From: Tubiluchus corallicola
Lineage: Eukaryota > Priapulida > Priapulimorpha > Priapulimorphida > Tubiluchidae
NCBI GenBank assembly: GCA_030141605.1
Contig: JAQGDQ010000495.1
Coordinates: forward strand, 1-64,000
DNA: 64,000 bases
Direction: 5' to 3'
How positions within the stretch are numbered: position 1 is the first letter of the stretch; every line of letters starts with the position of its first letter. Positions 14,400 to 24,240 of this stretch are shown piece by piece. The translations under genes and the position numbers were made by a program. Under the pieces are notes generated by a model. It was not told the DNA's origin and searched no databases. It saw only the letters and a program-made list of their open reading frames with translations.

Positions 14400-14742
14400 A
14401 GTGAATAAACACCCAAACTTTCGTCTAACAATTCAATTCTAATCTCAGTCAGATTCATTGAGATTCTACTGAAGTTTTTTAAATTTCCACATTGTTCTAT
14501 AATCTAACATTATTTAGTTTCTGCTCCAACATTTCGTTTAATGAAAGTAACGCCTATGGTTTCACAACGTTCAAGCACCTTAAGCAAATCCACGTAGCTA
14601 GCAGTTCATCAGTACAAAGTCAGCAACTCTTTTCAACTAGCTTCACTTAACTCACCTAGTGAATCGTAGAGACGATTTTGACCAAGACTTGTCACGGTCT
14701 TGAGAGATCAAATCACGTAGTTTCCTCCACATGACAAAGCTT
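14400..14742. other. Spacer between the array and the minisatellite
   Basis: Nothing recognisable: no splice-bounded open frame and no repeat. Confidence 0.5.
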
Positions 14743-15230
14743 CACTAGACTCATCTTGGCAAAACTCATCATGGCTAGACTAATCACAGCTAAACCCATC
14801 ACATCTAGACTCATTATGGCTAGACTCATCATGGCTAGACTAAGCACAGCTAAACCCATCACAACTATGCATATTATGTCTCGACTCATCATGGCTAGAC
14901 TCGCCATGGCTAGAGTCATTATGGCTAGACTCATTATGGCTAGACTCATCATGGCTAGACTAGTCATGGCTAGACTCATGGGTAGACTCATTACGGCTAG
15001 ACTCATCATGGCTAGAATCATCATGGCTAGAGTCATCATGGCTAGATTCATCATGACTAGACTCATCACGGCTAGGCTCATCATGGCTAGACTCATTGTG
15101 GTTTGATTCATGGCTGGATTTATCACAAGTAACCTCAAGGATAGACTGACTAATCACTGCTTCACTTATCACTGCTTGACTCATTGCTGCTTGACTCATC
15201 AATGCTTGACTCATCGTTGCTTGACCCATC
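14743..15230. repeat. 15-bp minisatellite (catggctagactcat-type)
   Basis: About 25 degenerate tandem copies of a 15-base unit (consensus close to atggctagactcatc) run to about 15110. A related 15-base variant (tgcttgactcatcaa-like) follows at about 15165-15230. Because the unit is a multiple of three and lacks stops in several frames, both strands carry long artefactual open frames. One minus-strand frame is continuous with the reading frame of the upstream ankyrin/nucleotidyltransferase gene. Confidence 0.9.
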
Positions 15231-15238
15231 GGTATCTT
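14960..15238 (-). other. In-frame open extension beyond the TGA of the ankyrin-NTase gene
   Basis: Directly after the TGA at 15239-15241 the same minus-strand frame stays open for about 92 more codons, to a stop at 14960. It encodes a KIP linker, then degenerate MSQA-x units, then acidic ESSHD-type pentapeptides from the 15-bp minisatellite. It could be a former C-terminal tail cut off by a recent stop, a readthrough product, or chance openness of a stop-poor repeat. The base after TGA is A, so the classical UGA-C readthrough context is absent. Confidence 0.5.
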
Positions 15239-18200
15239 TCAATTACTTTCTTCAAGTTTCTTCCAGGCTTTTTCGAATTTGCACTTTTTGTATGCTTTAT
15301 CAGCTGCCCGTTCTCCAACGTGTCCTTCTTGCACTTTTGTTTGTCTAATTTGCTGATACAAGTCTTGTATTTGCTTGTCATCAAGAGTAACAACGCCTTT
15401 CTTTGTCGGCACAGTATTTTCTAGAACATGTTTTCTTATTGCATCAGCACATAAACTTGCTAAATGCAAAATAGGCACTCCTTCAATTTTCTTTTTCTCA
15501 TAATCTTCCAAGATGTTGACATTATCCAGCAAACAGTGTTTCATAAATCTCACGCTGCAACATTCGGATATGTATTTCAAAATGCTCTGGACACGATCAA
15601 TTGCATCCTCTTGATTCCACACATCATCATCAGGCACTTCTGTTACTTCATGAAGAAAAGAAGTTTTAACCAGATAAGCATCAATCAGCTTGCTCGGTTT
15701 GTACTTTACAATTTTAAACAGCTTTCCAATGTTGACATCGTCGAAGATGTTGTCAATTTTAATTTCATTTAACTTTAATGGCTTACCATAAATTTCTTCT
15801 TTGAGTAGCGCTTTTGTAAGCTTCAACACTGTTTTTCTTTTTTCTGACATGCCTTCTATCAATCTGCTTTCTGCCTGGCTAGTTGACAATGTCCACAAGT
15901 ACTTATCAGTATTATGTGACAAAGGCTTACAAACAGCGTGTGTATGAAATGAAGAGGATTTGTCGGATTCAGGCTGTGGGGCATGAGGTGATAGTAGAGA
16001 GAATGAGTAGGAGAGAAACAATGATGGCGGTGAGCAGTAAGAAAGGAAATACCTAAAATAGTAAGAATGGAAAGAAGTTGACGTTTTTGACTCAGTTTCA
16101 CGAATAATAATAGCAGGTGAGAAATCCAAAGCTACTGCCAAATCTTTGTAAATCTCTTCTGTTCCAGAGTAAACCATATGAAACGTCAGGCAGACTTTGT
16201 TGTACTCGATACGCTGAAGTTTCAGCTTTTCGTCAGTGGTCTGCCTGACTGCAGCTGCCATGGCTTTGCAAGCAATTGGCTCAAATTTATCTTTAAGATT
16301 ATTTGGTAAAAATGTGCCATCGTTGCATTTCAAGTGTACAAGGCCAGGATTATCAGTTTTCTCAATTGAAACTCCATTACTGAATTTCCTTAAGGTAATT
16401 AGGAAGTCGTATTCATCTGGCAGACCAATTTTCGTGCCACATGAAGAACTTCCTACTAATACAGGAAAACAATCAAACTCCTGGTTGATTTTACCAATTT
16501 CTTCGCAAGCTGCATTTACAACAGAAAGAACTTTTTGCCTGACAACATCATTCTCTGAGCTATCGGGAAGGTTTCCTAAAAAAATTATTTTGAGTATGCT
16601 AGTGATTTCCTCACATCCTGCTATTTCTTCTTCAGTGGGTGTTTTCTTCGGTATTCCAGGCTCTTTGCGCCACTCAGGTATGTATAATAAACTTAAAAAG
16701 TGGCCCACTGTTTCTTTGTACTCGTCATTTATTGTTATTTTGTTCACTAAGTCTCTGTACAGATCAATCGCTGTTTGCCCTTTTTCGTTTAACTTTTCGA
16801 GGTCGACTTTATGCTCCAGCAAACATTTTACAATGTCACTTCTGATGCCAATTTGTAAATGTGCAGCTATATGTAACGCAGTGTTACCTTCGTTATCACA
16901 TGTGCTTACATTACTTCCGTGATCCAACAAAAGTTTAACACTCTCAAATTCTTTTTGACAAACAGCATAATGTAAGGCAGTGTTGCCAAATTGATCCTTT
17001 TTGTTTATAAAATCATTGCTAGAGTCAGTAACTCTAGATAAATGTTTCAGCAAAATGCGTACTGTTTCTGTTGTTTCTGCACTTCCTCCTTTAACTGCAG
17101 CTATAAGAGCTGTTTCTCCATCCTTATCAGCTGCAGTGTAGTCAGCACCATCATCAAGTAATAGTTGTAGAATTTTGTGATGCCCGTGATCAGCTGCAAT
17201 CATTAGAGCTGTCACACCGTATATGTCACATTGGTCACAATCAGTACTGCCAGCTGACAAGAGACGTTCAACAGCAACTTTGGCATTGTGCTTTGCTGCA
17301 GCCATGAGAAAAGTTTGGTCCATGTCTTCATATTTAGATGATGATTCGAGCAGAGAGCGTAAATTGTTGAATGCATTGTGTTGCGTTGTAGTACGTGCGT
17401 CATCAATGCCATCAAGCAAATTGGTGTTACTAAAGCTGCGAAACAAGTCTATGGCTTCTTCATCTTTGCGATCAGCAGCAATTAAAGGGGCAGTCCAGCC
17501 GTCTTTGGACCTGGCATTACAGTCAGCACCACAAGCCAAAAGATTCAATATAACTGCATAAGAGCCAGCACGTGTAGCAAACATAAGAGGCGTCCATCCA
17601 TCTTTGTCTGTACACATGGGAGCAGTCCGTCCATAGTTGTCTCTGATGTTAATATCAGCTCCACTATCTAGTAAGAGTAGAACTACATTCAGGTACCCAT
17701 TTTTAGTTGCCAACATGAGAGCAGTCTGTCCAGCGTTGTTACTGATGTTAATATCAGCTCCCATATCTAGTAAGAGCTGAACTACATCCAAGTGCCCATT
17801 AATAGATGCCAACATGAGAGCAGTCTGTCCAGCGTAGTTACTGATGTTAATATCAGCTCCACTATCTAGTAAGAGCTGAACTACGTTTACGTGCCCATTA
17901 GTCGATGCCAACATGAGAGCAGTCTCTTCACAGAAGTTACTGATGTTAATATCAGCTCCCCTATCTATTAAAAACTGAGCTACATTCACGTGCCCATTAA
18001 TAGATGCCCACATGAGAGCAGTCTCTCCATAGTTGTCACCACTGATGTTAATATCAGCTCCACTATCAAGTAAGAGCTGAACTACATTCAAGTGCCCATT
18101 CATAGATGCCAAAATGAGAGCAGTCTCTCCATCGTTGTTACTGATGTTAATATCAGCTCCACTATCTAGTAAGAGCTGAACTACATTCAAGTGCCCATTC

Positions 18201-18535
18201 ATAGATGCCAAAATGAGAGCAGTCTCTCCAGCGTTGTTTCTGATGTTAATATCAGCTCCACTATCTAGTAAGAGCTGAACTACATTCAAGTGCCCATTAA
18301 TAGATGCCAAAATGAGAGCAGTCCGTCCATCGTTGTTACTGATGTTAATATCAGCTCCACTATGAAGTAAGAGCTGAACTACATTCAAGTGCCCATTCAC
18401 AGATGCCAACATGAGAGCAAGTGAGTTTCCGAAGTTGCAGTCAGCACCTTCAGTGAGCAACCGCTGGACTTCATGAATGTCTCCATCTTTAGCTGCTCGA
18501 AGAAGTTGTCTATTTAATCGAGATTCTTCAGTCAT
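15239..18535 (-). CDS. Ankyrin-repeat protein with C-terminal Mab-21/cGAS-like nucleotidyltransferase
   Basis: This single-exon ORF encodes 1098 aa. The ATG at 18535 is the first Met after an in-frame upstream TAG. Residues ~8-335 hold about nine ankyrin repeats of 33-34 aa (core TALxLASxNGHLNVVQLLL, then DSGADINI). More divergent ankyrin repeats fill ~335-620, including DQTFLMAAAKHN, ITALMIAADHGH-like and NTALHYAV blocks. From ~640 the protein looks like the Mab-21/cGAS family. A G695-S696 loop is followed by E708-Y-D710 as the first two metal-binding acids, with D798 (in DLAVALDF) as the likely third. The family helical motif follows (AYLVKTSFLHEV...W) and then a FMKHCLLDNVNIL block. All three catalytic acids are kept, so it may be active. 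The cGAS-type zinc cluster (H-x5-CC-x6-C) is not seen. In the family, cGAS-like receptors sense nucleic acid and make cyclic dinucleotides; that role here is inference. A Ser/Tyr/Leu-rich insert at ~812-860 is unusual. Confidence 0.85.
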   Translation of the reverse strand: MTEESRLNRQLLRAAKDGDIHEVQRLLTEGADCNFGNSLALMLASVNGHLNVVQLLLHSGADINISNNDGRTALILASINGHLNVVQLLLDSGADINIRNNAGETALILASMNGHLNVVQLLLDSGADINISNNDGETALILASMNGHLNVVQLLLDSGADINISGDNYGETALMWASINGHVNVAQFLIDRGADINISNFCEETALMLASTNGHVNVVQLLLDSGADINISNYAGQTALMLASINGHLDVVQLLLDMGADINISNNAGQTALMLATKNGYLNVVLLLLDSGADINIRDNYGRTAPMCTDKDGWTPLMFATRAGSYAVILNLLACGADCNARSKDGWTAPLIAADRKDEEAIDLFRSFSNTNLLDGIDDARTTTQHNAFNNLRSLLESSSKYEDMDQTFLMAAAKHNAKVAVERLLSAGSTDCDQCDIYGVTALMIAADHGHHKILQLLLDDGADYTAADKDGETALIAAVKGGSAETTETVRILLKHLSRVTDSSNDFINKKDQFGNTALHYAVCQKEFESVKLLLDHGSNVSTCDNEGNTALHIAAHLQIGIRSDIVKCLLEHKVDLEKLNEKGQTAIDLYRDLVNKITINDEYKETVGHFLSLLYIPEWRKEPGIPKKTPTEEEIAGCEEITSILKIIFLGNLPDSSENDVVRQKVLSVVNAACEEIGKINQEFDCFPVLVGSSSCGTKIGLPDEYDFLITLRKFSNGVSIEKTDNPGLVHLKCNDGTFLPNNLKDKFEPIACKAMAAAVRQTTDEKLKLQRIEYNKVCLTFHMVYSGTEEIYKDLAVALDFSPAIIIRETESKTSTSFHSYYFRYFLSYCSPPSLFLSYSFSLLSPHAPQPESDKSSSFHTHAVCKPLSHNTDKYLWTLSTSQAESRLIEGMSEKRKTVLKLTKALLKEEIYGKPLKLNEIKIDNIFDDVNIGKLFKIVKYKPSKLIDAYLVKTSFLHEVTEVPDDDVWNQEDAIDRVQSILKYISECCSVRFMKHCLLDNVNILEDYEKKKIEGVPILHLASLCADAIRKHVLENTVPTKKGVVTLDDKQIQDLYQQIRQTKVQEGHVGERAADKAYKKCKFEKAWKKLEESN

Positions 18536-19401
18536 GCCTGCTCTTTTAGAACGAAGCGTTTTTAGATCTATCCTGTTGGGAGTGTAACTGTGGAAGTGTG
18601 GGGTTGTTGTGGAGCATCTGGATGTGGAATTGATCTTCCTTGGTTGGCTTGTGGTCTAGGAGTATTGATGTATTGTTGTAAAATAGCTTTATAACGGGTA
18701 TCAATCAAGTTCTTAATACTATACTAATATTGCTCTTCATTTTCCATAATTTTGACTTGTTGAAGAAGAGTGTATGAACCATTATTATTACAGTTTCACA
18801 TTAGGGTACATTATAACACATTCTAATGTATCGAGTGGAGCCGAAGTTTAGACTAACATAATATTAGGAGCTAATGTCCTACAAACGTCAAAATTGAAAT
18901 TTCACAGCATGCATGAAATTACGATACATTAACTTTTGGCTGTGAAAGTTACAAGTTAACGGCTTTAGTAACTTTTAAGTTATGACCCAAAAATTTTTGC
19001 AAGTTAAATAACCAAATGTCGGAACAATGACAGCTACGTTCGGTTAAATAGAATGCGCCGAATACATAGAGAAAAACAATGAAGGAATCAACATCGTGGT
19101 CATCATCAGAGAAAATAAAGGATAAAAAACTGTGCCAGCAGTTTGGAAGAAACGTCTGTGTTACAGTGAAGACGATGGACACGTAGAGCACTTGCTGCAA
19201 ATTTTAACAGTAGCAACACACAAAGCCTTTTCCGGCATTTGCTTGTTACTTCTGCATCTTTAAAAAAGTCTAAGGAAATGACCTAAAATTTTTAGTGTTC
19301 ACGTATAAGCGTCTGTAACATTAGTGTGGTATAATTTTAAAAGCAATTTCTTTACTTTCTTATAATATCGTGATCAAAACATTGTCACATTTTTTTAGGT
19401 T

Positions 19402-19477
<76 letters not shown>

Positions 19478-19539
19478 CGTTTGCTTATGACTGAGCTAAC
19501 GTGTAGAACAAAACATTTTATAAATAAAAGATTACTTAC
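18536..19539. other. 5' flank of the ankyrin-NTase gene; no other gene seen
   Basis: Upstream of the ATG the frame is open only as far as a TAG about 110 bases away. The rest is AT-rich and holds a short minus-strand open frame (18949-19200) with no recognisable motif, plus a long AT dinucleotide run. No core promoter element is convincing. Confidence 0.4.
19405..19474. repeat. (TA)n microsatellite, ~70 bp
   Basis: Uninterrupted alternating A and T. Confidence 0.95.
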
Positions 19540-19642
19540 TTTTTACGGTAATAACACGATGTTGCCAACAGGGCTATAATCACACCAAATAAACATGTTG
19601 CCATAGGGAAGTACCAGTACTTCCTCATGGAACATTTAAAAT
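19540..19642 (-). CDS. Transmembrane exon of an unrecognised type I-like membrane protein (partial gene)
   Basis: The acceptor attgcag precedes a phase-1 open segment. It begins DFKC after joining to the upstream exon, then a short juxtamembrane stretch (SMRKYWYFP), about 17 hydrophobic residues (ATCLFGVIIALLATSC) and a basic stop-transfer (YYRKK). A donor gtaagt follows at 19539. If the donor is skipped the frame ends at once in TAA, giving a two-to-five-residue cytoplasmic tail; if used, the tail continues in an exon I could not find. Phase and orientation match the Ser/Thr-rich exon at 23941-24240, so the two probably belong to one gene. The protein family is not recognised. Confidence 0.5.
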
Positions 19643-22600
19643 CTGCAATAAAATACAGATTATTGGCCTTTAGGCGTTTTGCAGCTGAACTGGGTTTATG
19701 AGCTTAATATACGCTTAGTTTATGAACTTTAGATGATAAGCATTGGATTTTTTAGTGCCACAGACAGTTTTCCAAACAAACCGTGCATGAACGATATGGC
19801 TATACAATGTTACGTCATATATTAAAACTTCTTTTCCTTTTTTTGACGTGAATCAAACACAGAGGTAGCAGAAAGTCGTAGCTATTTTTTTACTTGTATG
19901 ATTTAGTGATACTACCACAGTATGTATACGCATTTATCCCGTCTTATTAAAAAATCAATGTTGGCATTAAATTTAAGCACTCATACTGGTGTTACGAATT
20001 AGAAAAGCTCTTTGAAGGTACTTATGAGCATTGTAAGTGTATGAAAGGCTTTCAAAATAATTCCTTACATGGTAGCAGCAAGGCTCTTATTTGAAAAAAA
20101 ACTAGTGAAAAAAGAAAATTCTTGATAAACTTGAATTTAGAATAAAACAAATCACGACAACAACGTATAGGGCACACCCATATAGAGGCGGGATCCGTTT
20201 AATGGACATACCTGAGGGCCGTTTATTGAGAATAAGAAAAACCGATTTCCATTACGCATGCGCAACATCCTATAGTCTCTTAAGGTAAAATTTAAGCCTC
20301 TTAGGAAGAAAACTGTGCTCGACGATAGATTTCAAAAATCAACGTGACAGCAAAATGACAAAGCTTCAGGAATCCCCACACTTCGTGTCAGATCCAAAAA
20401 TGTTTATTAACTAACTATATATTTTTAAGTTGATTTGTGAAATAGTGGGTCATTTTCTTTTTAACAAACCACTAATTTGACTCCTGCTATTGTTTTCCGC
20501 CCGCCCACTGTATGGATACTCTTAATTTACAGATCCTTTAGTATTTAGCGTTAGCAACCAATTAACTGTTAAAATTCCTGAAAATTTTACCGGAGGGATA
20601 TATAAACTAGGTTCAAAATACATCCGTGGTCTCTAAAACTAGATTAGAATGTACTCACACTAGTTTCAGGTTATCCCCTCCCATTAAAGCGAAACCTGAC
20701 ATCGGTTAAAAATTATTTTATAGTTCTAGAATGTTTCTCCTTGATAAATCATTTAATCGTTTGATATGATTTTAACTCTTTAATGTAAAAATTTTTACTA
20801 AAGATGTGTTGTTTTTATGTGAAAATGATCATATTTTGTGATGTGATCATTGTCATCTTCGCGGAAAAAGATTGTTAATAGTTAAACGTATTTGGAAATA
20901 CACTATTTGAACAATAGTTTTACTTTTACGCAATTATTTGTCTACCTATTTTTATATCCATGAGTATCTTTATTATAAAAAAAACGTTGAAAGTATTTGG
21001 CTTACTAATTATTTGAGAAACCGTATATAAATTTTTTAATTGATTAATGTCAACAATTTTTAAGAACACGCAGTTTTTTTTAATAAAACGATATTTAGTA
21101 TAATTATGTACTAGGTGAAGGTAGACCTGCTCATTCTTATGCATCCTGAATTTTTTTATATTTTGATTTTGACACCCGAAACTTCAAAAAATTTCCGAGG
21201 TATGGTAATTTAAAACTCTTCACAAATAGTAATTGTACACATGGCTACTGTAAAATTATAGTCGTTTTTTGATGTAGACGATATAAAATTTCAAATAGAA
21301 TTTTTAAGCTGCAAACAAAAATGCTCTCATTTTTTTTCACCAAGATACTATAGGCATAGTTACACGTAAGGTCTAGATGCACTTGCTATATAGGCCGTGC
21401 ACTTATTTTCGCCATATTTCATTTGCAGACTTCGTTTATTTGGGTTTATGGCCTTGTTGACAGAGTTATGATTGGGAAATTCCCCGCGATATAGCAAGAT
21501 TAGTAGTAACTAGAAAAGCAATATTTTTTAGATCATTGAGATATTTGAGATATGCAATTCAGTCCTCTGTTAGCAATATAGATCTCTCAAACTTTTGTTA
21601 GAATCTTTTGTAGATATGAGAAATACGTCTACTTGGAAACACTATTGTGCTACGTGAAATTCAATTAAGATGTATGTACTAGGCCTAGTCTGGTGTATGT
21701 ACTAGGCCTACTCTGTTGGGTTTTTGCAATTTTCGTAACTCTATATTCTTATGTGGCCATCCATCATGTTGTTATGTGTGGTTACCATTAACTGCTGTTC
21801 AGATACGTAGCAGCAACTGTTTGCAGTTACAGCCAAAAATGATGTTTGATGCTTCTCCGGAGTTTATTTATTTTTCTTCCTCCACAAAATTACAACAGTG
21901 CTAGTAATAAATTGGCCTTACAAAAGTTTTTGCACAATGTAGAAAATGCGTAGACTCTATTATGAAACCACCTTTAGATTTAATATCTTATTTATTTCTG
22001 TATATTACCTTATATATTATCTATTTTTCTTAATAGAATTTCATTATTGGCATATACATTACATTACAATGACATGCATGCAGCAAAACAACAACAAAAT
22101 ACAAAAGTGCAAAACAGGCTTATTACATTACAACTATAGTAACCAAAAAACACGTAACAGTTAACAAATATGTATAATTTTAGTATCAATACAGTTAGCG
22201 TATCATGAAAGAATAGTGAATAATATTATCAATATTCACATGTTAGTGCCATTTACTACTTTTTAAAGCACTTTTTTAAAATGTAATGGGCGACTAATTT
22301 GGTTATATCGCAGTCGTCCCCCCTCGCGCCCATTGTGATTTTTGGTTTTCCGTTATCGTTCAAGTTAATGAAATTGTTATTGGTGGTTGTTGTTGTTATA
22401 TTAGAATAGAAAGTTTGTCTTAACCTGTTGCAGGAGGAGACGGAATAAAAATCATTATGCCGTATCTACCACGTAACCATTAAACTAGGCCTATATACAA
22501 GGCCGGATTATCCTTTGGGCTAGTATAGGCTGCAGTGTAGGACCACTCAAGCTTGGGGCCTTCGAGCTTTGGCAACATTAAATTTTGGTAAAAAAAATCC

Positions 22601-23940
22601 GTTTTGTCACTATGGTTGTGTTGAAATATGTGCTAATTTGGATTGCAATAAATAGTAAACTAGTGTTTTTAAAGAGAATTGTTCTGTCTGCGGAGTCCAT
22701 AATTTCATTCGACTGGTGCCCCGAAAGGTCATAATCCAGCCCTGCCTATATGCCAACTAATGTACCTAACAATTTTTACGTAATTTCTGACAGTGTACTT
22801 GCACGAATGTGAACGATCCACCCACGTAACATTCCTTTATGCCGAAAATAGCAAACGATGCAGCAAAAACAGTATAAGACTCCATACAGGCGGTAGGTAT
22901 TTTGTTCAATAAAAAATTACGTAATTGAAATGCCACATTACACTCTTTCTATTTGGCATAGTGGTGATTTTTGAACGCAAGTTTTGAGCCTTTTAAACAA
23001 TTTCTTACTTTTCGGTGGTACTTCAGGTTGGGCAAATGCCAAAAGTAGTTCCACAATTGCTTTTTCGAGAAGTCAGGGAATGTAGTTTAAAGTGGCGAAG
23101 CGGAGTACGCTTTACAAAAATGCTGTAAGTACTCTTAAGGGCCGTTGGGCACTGCACACACTATATAACTAAACCGTATAAATATCAGTCTACATCGAAA
23201 TCAAATCTATTTGATAAATTTTGACAACTTCACTTTGCTGAAAGCAATTTGCACAAACTTTCGCAAAATTCTGGTGGCTGTTTAAAAAAAATGGCTCAGG
23301 TGGAAGAAAGATCTTGAGTTTCCTGAAAGGCAAACTGGGCGTATTGCGCACCACATGGTATGTTCAGAATAAGCTTACGAAAGATAATGCACGTAAACAC
23401 ATCCATTTTACTCATTCACGTTCAGTCATTAGTTTTATAAGTTTATAAAACCGAAACAAAAGGTTTCCCGCTTTCTCCTTTTTCACGTGACTAGAATAAA
23501 AATATTTAACAAGATAATCGGGAATAGAGAAAAATTACAAAATTTTGATATCGCACGATTGATTGCTATTGATTGAAAAAATACACAGAAACAAATAAAT
23601 AATATAACTCATCTATTGCTGTACATTCCTGGCATATAAATATTATGCATGTAGATTTCTTTTTGTATATAATTGTATATATACATATATATACCTCTAA
23701 AAACAGCATCTTTAAGACCCTACACTAAATTGTCACTAAAGAGATCACTGACATGTAGCTTCAATGATAGCACATTAGAATGATATGCCACTCTAATGGT
23801 TTACTACATAGCGGTTATATCATTACTTGTTTATTTTATATAATACTTAATAAGGATAACTCAAGCAGTCAAATATTGTACCGATATTGCAGTGTAAAAA
23901 CATAAACGCGCCCAATGAATTAAATAATAAATAAACTTGC
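19643..23940 (-). other. Putative 4.3-kb intron of the membrane-protein gene
   Basis: AT-rich, with no convincing coding exon on either strand. It contains a hAT-type non-autonomous element (22498-22744) and a short direct duplication (gtatgtactaggccta) at about 21672-21707. The 5' splice site on the minus strand is GC (CAG|gcaagt), a known minor class. Confidence 0.4.
22490..22752. mobile_element. Non-autonomous hAT-type DNA transposon (MITE)
   Basis: The element spans 22498-22744 (247 bp). Its ends are caaggccggattat and, at the right, ataatccagccctg, which is inverted-complementary with two mismatches. The flanks are 8-base near-duplicates: cctatata at 22490-22497 and cctatatg at 22745-22752. 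Short inverted ends of the CAGGG...CCCTG type with an 8-bp target duplication are characteristic of the hAT superfamily. There is no transposase ORF inside. Confidence 0.75.
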
Positions 23941-24240
23941 CTGGCATACATGGTTCTGTTGGTTCTGTACTATTATTATCTGTAACGTTCGATGTAGTTT
24001 CACTAGTTGTTTCTAGCCCAACAGATGAGGTAGTTGTTTCTAGCCCAGCAGATGAGGTAGATGTTTCACCATTAGTAGTTGATGCGTTGTTTTCATATGT
24101 GACTTCGCTACTGACGGTGAAGTTTTCAGCAGGAGCAGATTCTGTTGAACTAGATCCAGAGCCAGAATCGTTAAAACGGGAAAGTTCTTTCCTGTTAAGC
24201 TCATCATGGGGTTTGACGATTTCGTTGTCGATACTTTTAT
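23941..24240 (-). CDS. Ser/Thr-rich mucin-like ectodomain exon (same gene as 19540-19642)
   Basis: This is an exactly 300-nt, phase 1-1 open segment bounded by acceptor ccttttcag and a GC donor (CAG|gcaagt). The 100 residues are hydrophilic. They include an acidic/SGSG stretch (FNDSGSGSSSTES, a possible glycosaminoglycan attachment site), several N-x-S/T sites, and a 9-residue Thr/Ser repeat present twice (TSSAGLETT, TSSVGLETT), ending TEPCMP. Joined to the transmembrane exon it gives a stalk-like O-glycosylated region next to the membrane. An upstream exon with the signal peptide was not found. The track's plus-strand ORF here (23937-24353) is treated as the shadow, since only the minus strand has matching splice phases. 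Confidence 0.5.

Larger units (their letters stand above)
517..14400. repeat. Tandem array of ~1.7-1.75 kb units (about 8 copies)
   Basis: A fixed landmark (tcttacctggtgtaacttg) recurs near 659, 2410, 4160, 5860, 7548, 9290, 11015 and 12718, giving spacings of about 1688-1751 bases. Units 1-3 (517 to about 5740) look nearly identical, with only scattered substitutions. The next two (about 5740-8550) closely match each other with a 1688-base period. Units further right are more diverged and mosaic: about 8240-9250 matches 11700-12720, two units away. The last partial unit (13800-14400) is strongly degraded and is preceded by unrelated sequence at about 13450-13800. No transposase, reverse transcriptase or long ORF lies inside the unit. 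This is either a locally amplified cassette or part of a gene with repeated exons. Confidence 0.9.

Noticed and set aside
14713..15229. Long overlapping ORFs on both strands in the minisatellite
   Set aside because: They result from a stop-poor 15-bp repeat and show no domain. Only the frame continuous with the ankyrin-NTase gene is worth noting.
16236..16922. 228-aa plus-strand ORF
   Set aside because: Antisense shadow of the conserved nucleotidyltransferase/ankyrin coding sequence.
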